Shown: piece by piece, positions 1 through 9,800 of the stretch
Numbering within the stretch: the first letter of the stretch is position 1
Layout: each line of letters begins with the position of its first letter
Source: Sanderia malayensis
Taxonomy: Eukaryota > Cnidaria > Scyphozoa > Semaeostomeae > Pelagiidae
Length of the DNA stretch: 64,000 bases
Reading direction: 5' to 3'
Assembly (NCBI GenBank): GCA_013076295.1
Contig: RQOL01000822.1
Location: 124,001-188,000 of the forward strand
Program-made: the position numbers and the translations under genes
Notes under the pieces: model-generated
What the model was told of the DNA's origin: nothing
The model's input: the letters and a program-made list of their open reading frames with translations, nothing else
The model's database searches: none

Positions 1-66
1 CATGCGCTGTGTCGTCTGCTTGCCATATTTATGGGAAGCGAATGTCACCATATTCAGATAAAACCC
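1..66. repeat. Form A element, 3' end only (cut by window edge)
   Basis: Matches the last 66 bp of the form A copies, from catgcgctgtgtcgtctgc to cagataaaaccc, and is followed by ctttttgtaac as at 1130 and 5434. The rest lies outside the window. Confidence 0.9.
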
Positions 67-330
67 ACTTTTTGTAACTTCCCACTTCCCACTTTATCTT
101 CACTTCCCACTTTTGATGACTTCCCACTTTTGATGACCTCCCTCTTTATCTTGACTTCCCACTTTTGATGACTTCCCACTTTTGATGACCTCCCACGTTT
201 TCTTGACTTCCCACTTTTGATGACTTCCCACTCTTGATGACTTCCAACTTCCCACTTTTGATGACTTCCCACTTTTGATGACGGCCCACTTTTTTTTGAC
301 TTCCCACTTCCCACTTTTGATCATTTCTAA
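67..330. repeat. 17/18-bp monomer run
   Basis: About 15 monomers of the ACTTCCCACTTTTGATG family. It includes the ctttatcttg and ccctctttatcttg variants and a doubled half monomer (cttcccacttcccac). No other sequence is seen. Confidence 0.92.
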
Positions 331-555
331 TTTTTTCTCAGATAAGGTGGGTTTTTCTAAAATAAAGTGGGTTTTCTTCAATATAATTATTCCATTGAAG
401 CCCGTTTGTTTCTTTCCAACTTTAACGCCGTGACACAAGCAGTTGAAAGCATGGATTTGATAATTCGTGTATGTTTATTGAGATACTCTTCATACTCTGT
501 GTTGTCCGCTTGCCATGCTTATGGGAAGTGAACATCACCATATTCAGATAAAGCC
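331..555. repeat. Form B element, copy 1
   Basis: Runs from ttttttctcagataaggtgg to cagataaagcc. It is alignable to form A from gttttcttcaatata onward but lacks roughly 63 bp of the form A 5' part (the aatatgtggagaaaac section). Form B markers are gccgtgacacaagcagttg, gataattcgtgtatg and gagatactcttcatac. It differs from copies 2 and 3 by ccattgaagcccg, atggatttg and ccatgcttatggg, so it is the most divergent B copy. Confidence 0.88.
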
Positions 556-840
556 ACTTTTGGTAACTTCCCATTTCCCACTTTTTGTGACTTCCCACTT
601 TTGGTGACTTCCCACTTTTTCTTCGCTTCCCACTTTTGATGACTTCCCACTTTTGATGACCTCCCACTTTTTCCTGACTTCCCACTCTTGATGACTTCCC
701 ACTTTCGGCGACTTCCCACTTTTGGTGACCTCCCACTTTTTCTTGACTTCCAACTTTTGATGACTTCCCACTTTATCTTGACTTCCTACTTTTGATGACT
801 TCCCACTTTTGATGACTTCCCACCTTTGGTGACTTCCCAG
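556..840. repeat. 17/18-bp monomer run
   Basis: About 16 monomers with variants cttttggtgac, ctttcggcgac and ctttatcttg. It ends with cacctttggtgacttcccag, the usual left flank of form A. Confidence 0.92.
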
Positions 841-1130
841 TTTTTCTCAGATACATGGGGAATATGTGGAGAAAACAGCACTTTTTTTTAAAAAAGCGAT
901 TTTATCTAAAAGAAAATGCGGGTTTTTCTCAGAAAAAGTTTGTTTTCTTCAATATATTTGGTCCCTTGAAGCTGGTTTGTTTCTTTGCAATTTTAACGCC
1001 CGTGACACAAACTGTAGAAAGCATGGATATGATAATCCGTGTATGCTTTATTGAGATTCCCTTCATGCGCTGTGTCGTCTGCTTGCCATATTTATGGGAA
1101 GCGAATGTCACCATTTTCATATAAAACCCA
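841..1130. repeat. Form A element, copy 2
   Basis: Full-length form A from tttttctcagatacatgggg to atataaaaccc. It shares the markers ctttgcaattttaacg, tcatataaaaccc and the right flank ctttttgtaac only with the copy at 5146, so these two are sister copies 4,305 bp apart. A + strand open frame of 89 codons crosses it (855-1124), but see the rejected items. Confidence 0.9.
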
Positions 1131-1419
1131 CTTTTTGTAACTTCCCACTTCCCACTTTTGGTGACTTCCCACTTTTGATGACTTCCCACTTTTTCTTGAC
1201 TTCCCACTTCCCACTTTTGATGACTTTCACTTTTGATGACCTCCCTCTTTATCTTGACTTCCCACTTTTGGTGACCTCCCACTTTTTCTTGACTTCCCAC
1301 TTTTGATGACTTCCCACACTTGATGACTTCCAACTTTTGATGACTTCCCACTTTATCTTGACTTCCCACTTTTGATGACTTCTCACTTTTGATGACTTCC
1401 ACCTTTGGTGACTTCCCAG
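1131..1419. repeat. 17/18-bp monomer run
   Basis: About 16 monomers, starting with ctttttgtaacttcccac and ending with the form A left flank acctttggtgacttcccag. Nothing else is seen. Confidence 0.92.
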
Positions 1420-1706
1420 TTTTTCTCAGATACATGGGGAATATGTGGAGAAAACCGCACTTTTCTTAAAAAACCGATTTTATCTCACAGAAAAAGCGGG
1501 TTTTTCTCAGAAAAAGTTGGTTTTCTTTGATATATTTGGTCCCTTGAAGCTCGTTTGTTTCTTTCCAAATTTAACGCCGTGACACAAGCAGTTGAAAGCA
1601 TGGATATGATAATCCGTGTATGCTTTATTGAGATTCCCTTCATGCTCTGTGTCGTCTGCATGCCATACTTATGGGAAGCGAATGTCACTATATTCAGATA
1701 AAACCC
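1420..1706. repeat. Form A element, copy 3 (A/B mosaic)
   Basis: The 5' half matches the copy at 4592 (aaaaccgcactttt, ctcacagaaaaagcgg, gttggttttctttgatat). The middle carries the form B sequence gccgtgacacaagcagttg instead of cgcccgtgacacaaactg. The 3' part returns to form A (gataatccgtgtatgc). This looks like exchange or gene conversion between A and B copies. Confidence 0.85.
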
Positions 1707-1835
1707 ACTTTTGGTAACTTCCCACTTCCCACTTTTGGTGACTTCCGAATTTTGGTGACTTCCCACTTTTTCTTCACTTCCCACTTTTGATGATCTCCCA
1801 CTCTTGATGACTTCCCACTTTTGATGACTTCCCAA
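1707..1835. repeat. Short 17/18-bp monomer run
   Basis: About seven monomers, including the rare variant ttccgaattttggtgac. The last one ends ttcccaa rather than the usual ttcccag before the next element. Confidence 0.9.
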
Positions 1836-2123
1836 TTTTTCTCAGATACATTGGTGATATGTGGAGAAAACAGCACTTTTTTTAAAAAACAGACTTTATC
1901 TAACAGAAAAAGCGGGTTTTTCTCAGAAAAAGTTTGTTTTCTTCAAGATATTTGTTCCGTTGAAGCTTGTTTGTCTCTTTCCAAATTTAACGCCCGTGAC
2001 AAAAGCTGTAGGAAGAATGGATATGATAATCTGTGTATGTTTTATTGAGATTCCCTTCATGCGCTGTGTCGTCTGCTTGCCATACCTATGGGAAGCGAAT
2101 GTCACCATATTCAGATAAAACCC
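1836..2123. repeat. Form A element, copy 4 (most divergent A)
   Basis: Full-length form A with private changes: atacattggtgatatg, aaacagactttatc, caagatatttgttccg, gtttgtctctttcc, gacaaaagctgtaggaag and ataatctgtgtatg. It is the A copy least like the others. Confidence 0.88.
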
Positions 2124-2363
2124 ACTTTTGGTAACTTCCTACTTCCCACTTTTGGTGACCTCCCACTTTTGATGACTACCCACTTTTTCTTGACTTCCCA
2201 CTTCCCACTTTTGGCGACTTCCCACTTTTGGTGACCTCCCACTTTTTCTTGACTTCCCACTTTTGATGACTTCCAACTTTTGATGCCCTCCCACTTTATC
2301 TTGACTTCCCATTTTTGATGACGTCCCACTTTTGATGACTTCCCACCTTTGGTGACTTCCCAG
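2124..2363. repeat. 17/18-bp monomer run
   Basis: About 13 monomers. From about 2211 (ttggcgacttcccac) onward it matches 3022-3174 and 3833-3985 at 811-bp intervals, including the unusual tttttgatgacgtcccac monomer. The tandem homology therefore begins left of the first 811-bp unit as drawn here. Confidence 0.9.
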
Positions 2364-2650
2364 TTTTTCTCAGATACATGGGAATATGTGGAGAAAACAG
2401 AATTTTTTTTGAAAAAACGATTTTATCTAACAGAAAATGCGGGTTTTTCTCAGAAAAAGTTTGTTTTCTTCAATATATTTGGTCCCTTGAAGCTCGTTTG
2501 TTTCTTTCCAATTTTAACGCCCGTGACACAATATGTAGAAAACATGGATATGATAATCCGTGTATGCTTTATTGAGATTCCCTTCATGCGCTGTGTCGTC
2601 TGCTTGCCATACCTATGGGAAGCGAATGTCACCATATTCAGATAAAACCC
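2364..2650. repeat. Form A element, copy 5
   Basis: Form A with markers cacaatatgtagaaaacatgg and gccatacctatggg, shared with the copy at 3175. The 5' tttttctcaga is repeated inside the element about 80 bp downstream (gggtttttctcagaaaaag). Confidence 0.9.
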
Positions 2651-2752
2651 ACTTTTGGTAACTTCCTACTTCCCACTTTTGGTGACTTCCCACTTTTGAT
2701 GACTACCCACTTTTTCTTGACTTCCCACTTCCCACTTTTGATGACTTCTCAC

Positions 2753-2976
2753 TTTTCCTCAGATAAGGTGGGTTTTTCTAACATAAAGTGGGTTTTCTTC
2801 TATATAATTATTCCGTTGAAGCTCGTTTGTTTCTTTCCTACTTTAACGCTGTGACACAAGCAGTTGAAAGCATGGATATGATAATTCGTGTATGTTTATT
2901 GAGATACTCTTCATACTCTGTGTTGTCGGCTTGCCATACTTATGGGAGGTGAACATCACCATTTTCAGATAAGCCC
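2753..2976. repeat. Form B element, copy 2
   Basis: From ttttcctcagataaggtggg to cagataagccc. Its markers aacataaagtggg, cttctatataattattccg and gttgtcggcttgcc are shared with copy 3 at 3564. Confidence 0.9.
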
Positions 2977-3174
2977 ACTTTTGATAACTTCCCATTTCCC
3001 ACTTTTGATGACTTCCCACTTTTGGCGACTTCCCACTTTTGGTGACCTCCCACTTTTTCTTGACTTCCCACTTTTGATGACTTCCAACTTTTGATGACCT
3101 CCCACTTTATCTTGACTTCCCATTTTTGATGACGTCCCACTTTTGATGACTTCCCACCTTTGGTGACTTCCCAG

Positions 3175-3461
3175 TTTTTCTCAGATACATGGGAATATGT
3201 GGAGAAAACAGAATTTTTTTTAAAAAAACGATTTTATCTAACAGAAAATGCGGGTTTTTCTCAGAAAAAGTTTGTTTTCTTCAATATATTTGGTCCCTTG
3301 AAGCTCGTTTGTTTCTTTCCAATTTTAACGCCCGTGACACAATATGTAGAAAACATGGATATGATAATCCGTGTATGCTTCATTGAGATTCCCTTCATCA
3401 GCTGTGTCGTCTGCTTGCCATACCTATGGGAAGCGAATGTCACCATATTCAGATAAAACCC
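3175..3461. repeat. Form A element, copy 6
   Basis: Nearly identical to the copy at 2364. Differences include gcttcattgag for gctttattgag and catcagctgtg for catgcgctgtg. Confidence 0.9.
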
Positions 3462-3563
3462 ACTTTTGGTAACTTCCTACTTCCCACTTTTGGTGACTTC
3501 CCACTTTTGATGACTACCCACTTTTTCTTGACTTCCCACTTCCCACTTTTGATGACTTCTCAC

Positions 3564-3786
3564 TTTTCCTCAGATAAGGTGGGTTTTTCTAACATAAAGT
3601 GGGTTTTCTTCTATATAATTATTCCGTTGAAGCTCGTTTGTTTCTTTCCTACTTTAACGCTGTGACACAAGCAGTTGAAAGCATGGATATGATAATTCGT
3701 GTATGTTTATTGAGATACTCTTCATACTCTGTATTGTCGGCTTGCCATACTTATGGGAGGTGAACATCACCATATTCAGATAAGCC
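3564..3786. repeat. Form B element, copy 3
   Basis: Nearly identical to the copy at 2753. It has ctgtattgtcggc for ctgtgttgtcggc, and the right flank reads gccaacttttggtaac rather than gcccacttttgataac. Confidence 0.9.
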
Positions 3787-3985
3787 AACTTTTGGTAACT
3801 TCCCATTTCCCACTTTTGATGACTTCCCACTTTTGGCGACTTCCCACTTTTGGTGACCTCCCACTTTTTCTTGACTTCCCACTTTTGATGACTTCCAACT
3901 TTTGATGACCTCCCACTTTATCTTGACTTCCCATTTTTGATGACGTCCCACTTTTGATGACTTCCCACCTTTGGTGACTTCCCGG

Positions 3986-4272
3986 TTTTTCTCAGATACA
4001 TGGGAATATGTGGAGAAAACAGAATTTTTTTTGAAAAAACGATTTTATCTAACAGAAAATGCGGGTTTTTCTCAGAAAAAGTTTGTTTTCGTCAATATAT
4101 TTGGTCCCTTGAAGCTCGTTTGTTTCTTTCCAATTTTAACGCCCGTGACACAATATGTAGAAAACATAGATATGATAATCCGTGTATGCTTTATTGAGAT
4201 TCTCTTCATGCTCTGTGTCTTCTGCTTGCCATACTTATGGGAAGCGAATGTCACCATATTCAGAAAACACCC
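3986..4272. repeat. Form A element, copy 7
   Basis: Third A copy of the 811-bp series. The left flank is ttcccgg instead of ttcccag. Private changes are gttttcgtcaatat, aaaacatagatatg, attctcttcatgctctgtgtc, and a 3' end cagaaaacaccc instead of cagataaaaccc. Confidence 0.9.
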
Positions 4273-4591
4273 AATTTTGTTAACTTCCGACTTCCCACTT
4301 TTGATAACTTCCCACTTTTGATAACCTCCCACTTTTTCCTGACTTCCCACTTTTGATTACTTCCCACTCTCGGTGACTTCCCACTTTTGGTGACTTCTCA
4401 CTTTTTCTTGACTTCTCATTTTTTTTTGACTTCCCACTTTTGATGACTTCCCACTTTCGGCGACTTCCCACTTTTGGTGACCTCCCACTTTTTCTTGACT
4501 TCCCACTTTTGATGACTTCCCACACTTGATGACCTCCCACTTTTGATGACTTCTCACTTTTGATGACTTCCCACTTTTGGTGACTTCCCAG
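4273..4591. repeat. 17/18-bp monomer run
   Basis: About 18 monomers, with variants ctctcggtgac, tttttttttgac, ctttcggcgac and cacacttgatgac. No other content is seen. Confidence 0.92.
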
Positions 4592-4878
4592 TTTTTCTCA
4601 GATACATGGGGAATATGTGGAGAAAACCGCACTTTTTTTAAAAAACCGATTTTATCTCACAGAAAAAGCGGGTTTTTCTCAGAAAAAGTTGGTTTTCTTT
4701 GATATATTTGGTCCCTTGAAGCTCGTTTGTTTCTTTCCAATTTAAAGCCCGTGACACAAACTGTAGAAAGCATGGATATGATAATCCGTGTATGCTTTAT
4801 TGAGATTCCCTTCATGCGCCGTGTCGTCTGCTTGCCATACTTATGGGAAGCGAATGTCACCATATTCAGTTAAAACCC
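4592..4878. repeat. Form A element, copy 8
   Basis: The 5' half matches the copy at 1420 (aaaaccgcac, ctcacagaaaaagcgg, ttggttttctttgatat), but the middle keeps the form A sequence cccgtgacacaaactgtag. It also has caatttaaagcccg and tgcgccgtgtcg. It is the non-mosaic partner of the 1420 copy. Confidence 0.9.
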
Positions 4879-5145
4879 ATTTTTGATAACTTCCCACTTC
4901 CCACTTTTGGTGACTTCCCAATTTTTATGAATTCACACTTTTTCCTGACTTCCCACTCTTGATGACTTCCCACTTTCGGCGACTTCCCACTTTTGTTGAC
5001 CTCCCACTTTTTCTTGACTTCCCACTTTTGATGACTTCCCACTCTTGATGACTTCCAACTTTTGATGACTTCCCACTTTATCTTGACTTCCCACTTTTGA
5101 TGACTTCCCACTTTTGATGACTTCCCACCTTTGGTGACTTCCCAG
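4879..5145. repeat. 17/18-bp monomer run
   Basis: About 15 monomers. Includes the rare atttttatgaattcacac, ctttcggcgac and the last ctttatcttg variants I can find in the window. Confidence 0.92.
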
Positions 5146-5434
5146 TTTTTCTCAGATACATGGGGAATATGTGGAGAAAACAGCACTTTTTTTTAAAAAA
5201 CCGATTTTATCTAAAAGAAAGTGCGGGTTTTTCTCAGAAAAAGTTTGTTTTCTTCAATATATTTGGTCCCTTGAAGCTGGTTTGTTTCTTTGCAATTTTA
5301 ACGCCCGTGACACAAACTGTAGAAAGCATGGATATGATAATCCGTGTATGCTTTATTGAGATTCCCTTCATGCGCTGTGTCGTCTGCTTGCCATATTTAT
5401 GGGAAGCGAATGTCACCATATTCATATAAAACCC
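5146..5434. repeat. Form A element, copy 9 (last in window)
   Basis: Sister of the copy at 841: both have ctggtttgtttctttgcaat, ccatatttatggg, tcatataaaaccc and the right flank ctttttgtaacttcccac. No A or B element occurs in the remaining 58.5 kb, so this copy marks the change to pure monomer array. Confidence 0.9.
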
Positions 5435-6854
5435 ACTTTTTGTAACTTCCCACTTCCCACTTTTGGTGACTTCCCACTTTTGATGACTTCCCACTTTTTC
5501 TTGACTTCCCACTATTGATGACTTCCCACTTTTGATGACATCCCACTTTTGATGACTTCCCACTTTTTTCACTTCCCACTTTTTCTTGACTTCCCACTCT
5601 TGATTACTTCTCAATTTTTTTTACTTCCCACTTTTTCTTGACTTCCCACTTTTGACGACTTTCCACTTTTGATGACTTCCCACTTTTGATGACTTCCCAC
5701 ATTTTCTTGACTTCCCACTATTTGTAACTTCCCACTTTTGATGACATCCCACTTTTGATGACTTCCCATTTTTGATGACTTCCCACTTTTTCTTGACTTC
5801 CCACTTTTAATGACTTTCCACTTTTGATGACTTCCCACTTTTGATTACTTCCCACTTTTTCTTGACTTCCCACTTTTGATGACTTTCCACTTTTGATGAC
5901 TTCCCACTTTTGATGACTTCCTACTTTTTCTTCACTTCCCACTTTTTCTTGACTTCCCACTTTTGATGACTTCCCACTTTTTCTTGACTTCCCACTATTA
6001 ATGACTTCCCACTTTTGATGACATCCCACTTTTGATGACTTCCCACTTTTTTTACTTCCCACTTTTTCTTGACTTCCCACTCTTGATGACTTCTCAATTT
6101 TTTCTACTTCCCACTTTTTCTTGACTTCCCACTTTTGACAACTTTCCACTTTTGATGACTTCCCACTTTTGATGACTTCCCACATTTTCTTGACTTCCCA
6201 CTATTGATGACTTCCCACTTTTGACGACTTTCAACTTTTGATGACTTCCCACTTTTGATGACTTCCCACTTTTTCTTGACTTCCCACTATTGATGACTTC
6301 CCACTTTTGATGACATCCCACTTTTGATGACTTCCCACTTTTTTCACTTCCCACTTTTTCTTGACTTCCCACTCTTGATTACTTCTCAATTTTTTTTACT
6401 TCCCACTTTTTCTTGACTTCCCACTTTTGACGACTTTCCACTTTTGATGACTTCCCACTTTTGATGACTTCCCACTTTTTCTTGACTTCCCACTATTGAT
6501 GACTTCCCACTTTTGATGACATCCCACTTTTGATGACTTCCCACTTTTTTCACTTCCCACTTTTTCTTGACTTCCCACTCTTGATTACTTCTCAATTTTT
6601 TTTACTTCCCACTTTTTCTTGACTTCCCACTTTTGACGACTTTCCACTTTTGATGACTTCCCACTTTTGATGACTTCCCACATTTTCTTGACTTCCCACT
6701 ATTTGTAACTTCCCACTTTTGATGACATCCCACTTTTGATGACTTCCCACTTTTTCTTGACTTCCCACTATTAATGACTTCCCACTTTTGATGACATCCC
6801 ACTTTTGATGACTTCCCACTTTTTTTACTTCCCACTTTTTCTTGACTTCCCACT
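5435..6854. repeat. Array sub-domain with cttctcaattttttt landmark
   Basis: The landmark cttctcaattttttt occurs at 5607, 6090, 6382, 6588, 6863 and 7295 (spacings 483, 292, 206, 275, 432 bp). This shows short irregular higher-order repeats of roughly 200-480 bp. The same 483-bp pair reappears at 32504 and 32987. The sub-domain is rich in the 18-bp monomer and in cattttcttg and ctatttgtaac variants. Confidence 0.8.
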
Positions 6855-9800
6855 CTTGATGACTTCTCAATTTTTTTTACTTCCCACTTTTTCTTGACTT
6901 CCCACTTTTGACGACTTTCCACTTTTGATGACTTCCCACTTTTGATGACTTCCCACATTTTCTTGACTTGCCACTATTTGTAACTTCCCACTTTTGATGA
7001 CATCCCACTTTTGATGACTTCCCATTTTTGATGACTTCCCACTTTTTCTTGACTTCCCACTTTTAATGACTTTCCACTTTTGATGACTTCCCACTTTTGA
7101 TTACTTCCCACTTTCGATGACTTCGCGTATTTTCTTGACTTCCCACTTTTGATGACCTCTCACTTTTAAAGACTTCCCACTTTTTCTTGACTTCCCACTT
7201 TTCTTGACTTCCCACTTTTGATGAGTTCCCACTTTTTCTTGACTTCCCCTTTTTGATGACTTCCCACTTTTTCTTGACTTCCCACTCTTGATGACTTCTC
7301 AATTTTTTTTACTTCCCACTTTTTCTTGACTTCCCAGTTTTGACGACATCCCACTTTTGATGACTTCCCATTTTTGATGACTTCCCACTTTTTCTTGACT
7401 TCCCACTTTTAATGACTTTCCACTTTTGATGACTTCCCACTTTTGATTACTTCCCACTTTCGATGACTTCGCGTATTTTCTTGACTTCCCACTTTTGATG
7501 ACCTCTCAGTTTTAAAGACTTCCCACTTTTTCTTGACTTCCCACTTTTCTTGACTTCCCACTTTTGATGAGTTCCCACTTTTTCTTGACTTCCCCTTTTT
7601 GATGACTTCCCACTTTTGATGACTTCCACTTTTTCTTGACTTCCACTTTTTCTTGACTTCCCACTTTTGATGACTTTCCACTTTTGATGACTTGCCACTT
7701 TTGATGACATCCCACTTTTCATGACTTCCCACTTTTGATGACTTCCCATTTTTGTTGACATCCCACTTTTGATGACTTGCCACTTTTTTTTTTAATTTCC
7801 ATTTTTTCTTGACTTCCCACTCTTGATGACTTCCCACTTTTTCTTGACTTCCCACTCTTGATGACTTCCCACTTTTTCTTGATTTCCCACTTTTGATGAC
7901 TTCCCACTTTTAATGACTTCCCATTTTTTCTTGACTTCCCACTTTTTCTTGACTTCCCACTTTTGATGACTTCCCACTCTTTCTTGAATTCCCACTTTTG
8001 ATGACCTTCCACTTTTGAAGACTTCCCACTTTTGATGACTTCCCACTTTTTCTTGACTTCCAATTTTAGATGATTTCCGACTTTTGAAGACTGCCCATTT
8101 TTGATTCACTTCCCACTTTTGATGACTTCCCACTTTCGATGACTTCCCATATGTTCTTGACTTCCCACTTTTGATGACCTCTCACTTTTAAAGACTTCCC
8201 ACTTTTTTCTGACTTCCCACTTTTCTTGACTTCCCACTATTCATGAGTTCCCACTTTTTCTTGACTTCGCCTTTTTGATGACTTCCCATTTTTGATGACT
8301 TCCACTTTTTCTTGACTTCCCACTTTTTCTTCACTTCCCACTTCCGATCACTTTCCACTTTTTCTTGACTTCCCACTTTTGATGACATCCCACTATTAAT
8401 GACTTCCCACTTTTTCTTGACTTCCCACATTTTCTTGACTTCCCACTTTTTCTTGACTTCTCACTTTTTCTTGACTTCCCACCTTTGATGACTTCATGCT
8501 TTTGATGACCTCCAACTTTTTCTTGACTTCCCATTTCAAATGATTTCCCACTTTTGAAGACTTCCCATTTTTGATGACTTCCCACTTTTTCTTGACTTCC
8601 AACTTTTGATGACTTTCCACTTTTGATGACTTCCCACTTTTGATGACTTCCCACTTTTTCTTGACTTCCCATTTGAGATGATTTCTCGCTTTTGATGACT
8701 TCCCACTTTTTCTTGACTACCAATTTTTTTTGACTTTCCACTTTTGATGACTTCCCAGTTTTGACGACCTCCAACATTTCCGTGACTTCCCACTTTTGAT
8801 GACTTCCCATATTTGAGGACTTCCTACTTTTTCTTGACTGCCTATTTTTTCTTCACTTCCCACTGTTGATGACTTCCCATTTTTGATGATTTCCCACTTT
8901 TTCTTGACCTCCCAATTTTGATGACTTCCCGCTTTTGATGACTTCCAACTTTTTCTTGACTTCCCATTTCAGATGATTTCCCACTTTTGAAGCCTTCCCA
9001 TTATTGATGACTTCCCACATTTTCTTGACTTCCCACTTTTGATGACTTTCCACTTTGGATGACTTCTCACTTTTGATGACTTCCCACTTTTTCTTGACTT
9101 CCCACTTTTTGTAACTTCCCACTTTTGATGACATTCCACTTTTGATGACTTCCCACTTTTTTTTTACTTCCCACTTTTTCTTGACATCCCACTCTTGATG
9201 ACTTCCCAATTTTTTTTTACTTCCCACTTTTTCTTGACTTCCCACTTTTTATGACTTCCCCCTTTTTCTTGAATTCCCACTTTTGATGATTTCCCACTTT
9301 TGAAGACTTCCCACTTTTGATGACTTCACATATTTGAGGACTTCCTACTTTTTCTTGACTGCCCATTTTTTCTTCACTTCCCACTTTTGATGACTTCCCA
9401 TTTTTGATGATTTCCCACTTTTTCTTGACTTCCCACTTTCGGTGACTTCTGACTTTTGATGACTTCCCATTTTTTCTTGACTTCCCATTTTAGATGATTT
9501 CCCGCTTTTGATGACTTCCCACTTTTTCTTGACTACCAATTTTTGTTGATTTCCCACTTTTGATGACTTCCCAGTTTTGACGACCTCCAACATTTCCGTG
9601 ACTTCCCACTTTTGATGACTTCCCATATTTGAGGACTTCCTACTTTTTCTTGACTGCCTATTTTTTCTTCACTTCCCACTGTTGATGACTTACCATTTTT
9701 GATGATTTCCCACTTTTTCTTGACCTCCCAATTTTGATGACTTCCCGCTCTTGATGACTTCCAACTTTTTCTTGACTTCCCATTTCAGATGATTTCCCAC

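Larger units (their letters stand above)
2364..3174. repeat. 811-bp tandem unit, copy 1 (A + run + B + run)
   Basis: Contains form A (2364-2650), a short monomer run, form B (2753-2976) and a second run (2977-3174). The next unit repeats it base for base apart from a few changes: tttttttgaaaaaacg versus tttttttaaaaaaacg, and catgcgctgtg versus catcagctgtg. The period is exactly 811 bp from the element starts 2364, 3175 and 3986. Confidence 0.93.
3175..3985. repeat. 811-bp tandem unit, copy 2
   Basis: Repeats 2364-3174 with the same internal order (A 3175-3461, B 3564-3786, monomer runs between). The third unit begins at 3986 but keeps only its form A element. After 4272 the B element is absent, so the tandem array ends there. 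Confidence 0.93.
1..5434. repeat. Composite region: monomer runs interspersed with A/B elements
   Basis: Twelve copies of a 224-289 bp element (forms A and B, the first copy partial) sit in the same orientation among runs of 17/18-bp monomers. The runs carry variants that I do not see to the right of about 5.2 kb, such as ctttatcttg and tttcggcgac. Start-to-start distances of the A copies are 579, 416, 528, 811, 811, 606 and 554 bp. Both flanks of the element are conserved between copies: a monomer ending in ttcccag on the left and cccacttttggtaac or cccactttttgtaac on the right. Element and flanks therefore appear to have been amplified together by tandem duplication rather than inserted independently. 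No gene is seen. Confidence 0.9.

Noticed and set aside
855..1124. Conserved + strand open frame of about 85-98 codons in form A elements (also 1861-2118, 2349-2645, 3160-3456, 5160-5429)
   Set aside because: It follows from recent copying of one element. The copy at 1420 and the form B copies do not keep it, the frame runs on into monomers, and no known domain is seen. The opposite strand has an equally open frame across the same DNA.
2305..2340. CRE/ATF-type site in tgatgacgtccc (also about 3126 and 3937)
   Set aside because: It is one variant monomer repeated by the 811-bp duplication. It has only the half site TGACG, with no promoter context.
331..5434. A/B elements as viral or retrotransposon fragments
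   Set aside because: No reverse transcriptase, integrase, capsid or LTR-like features are recognisable in any frame. The elements are under 300 bp and have no poly(A) tail or target-site duplication.
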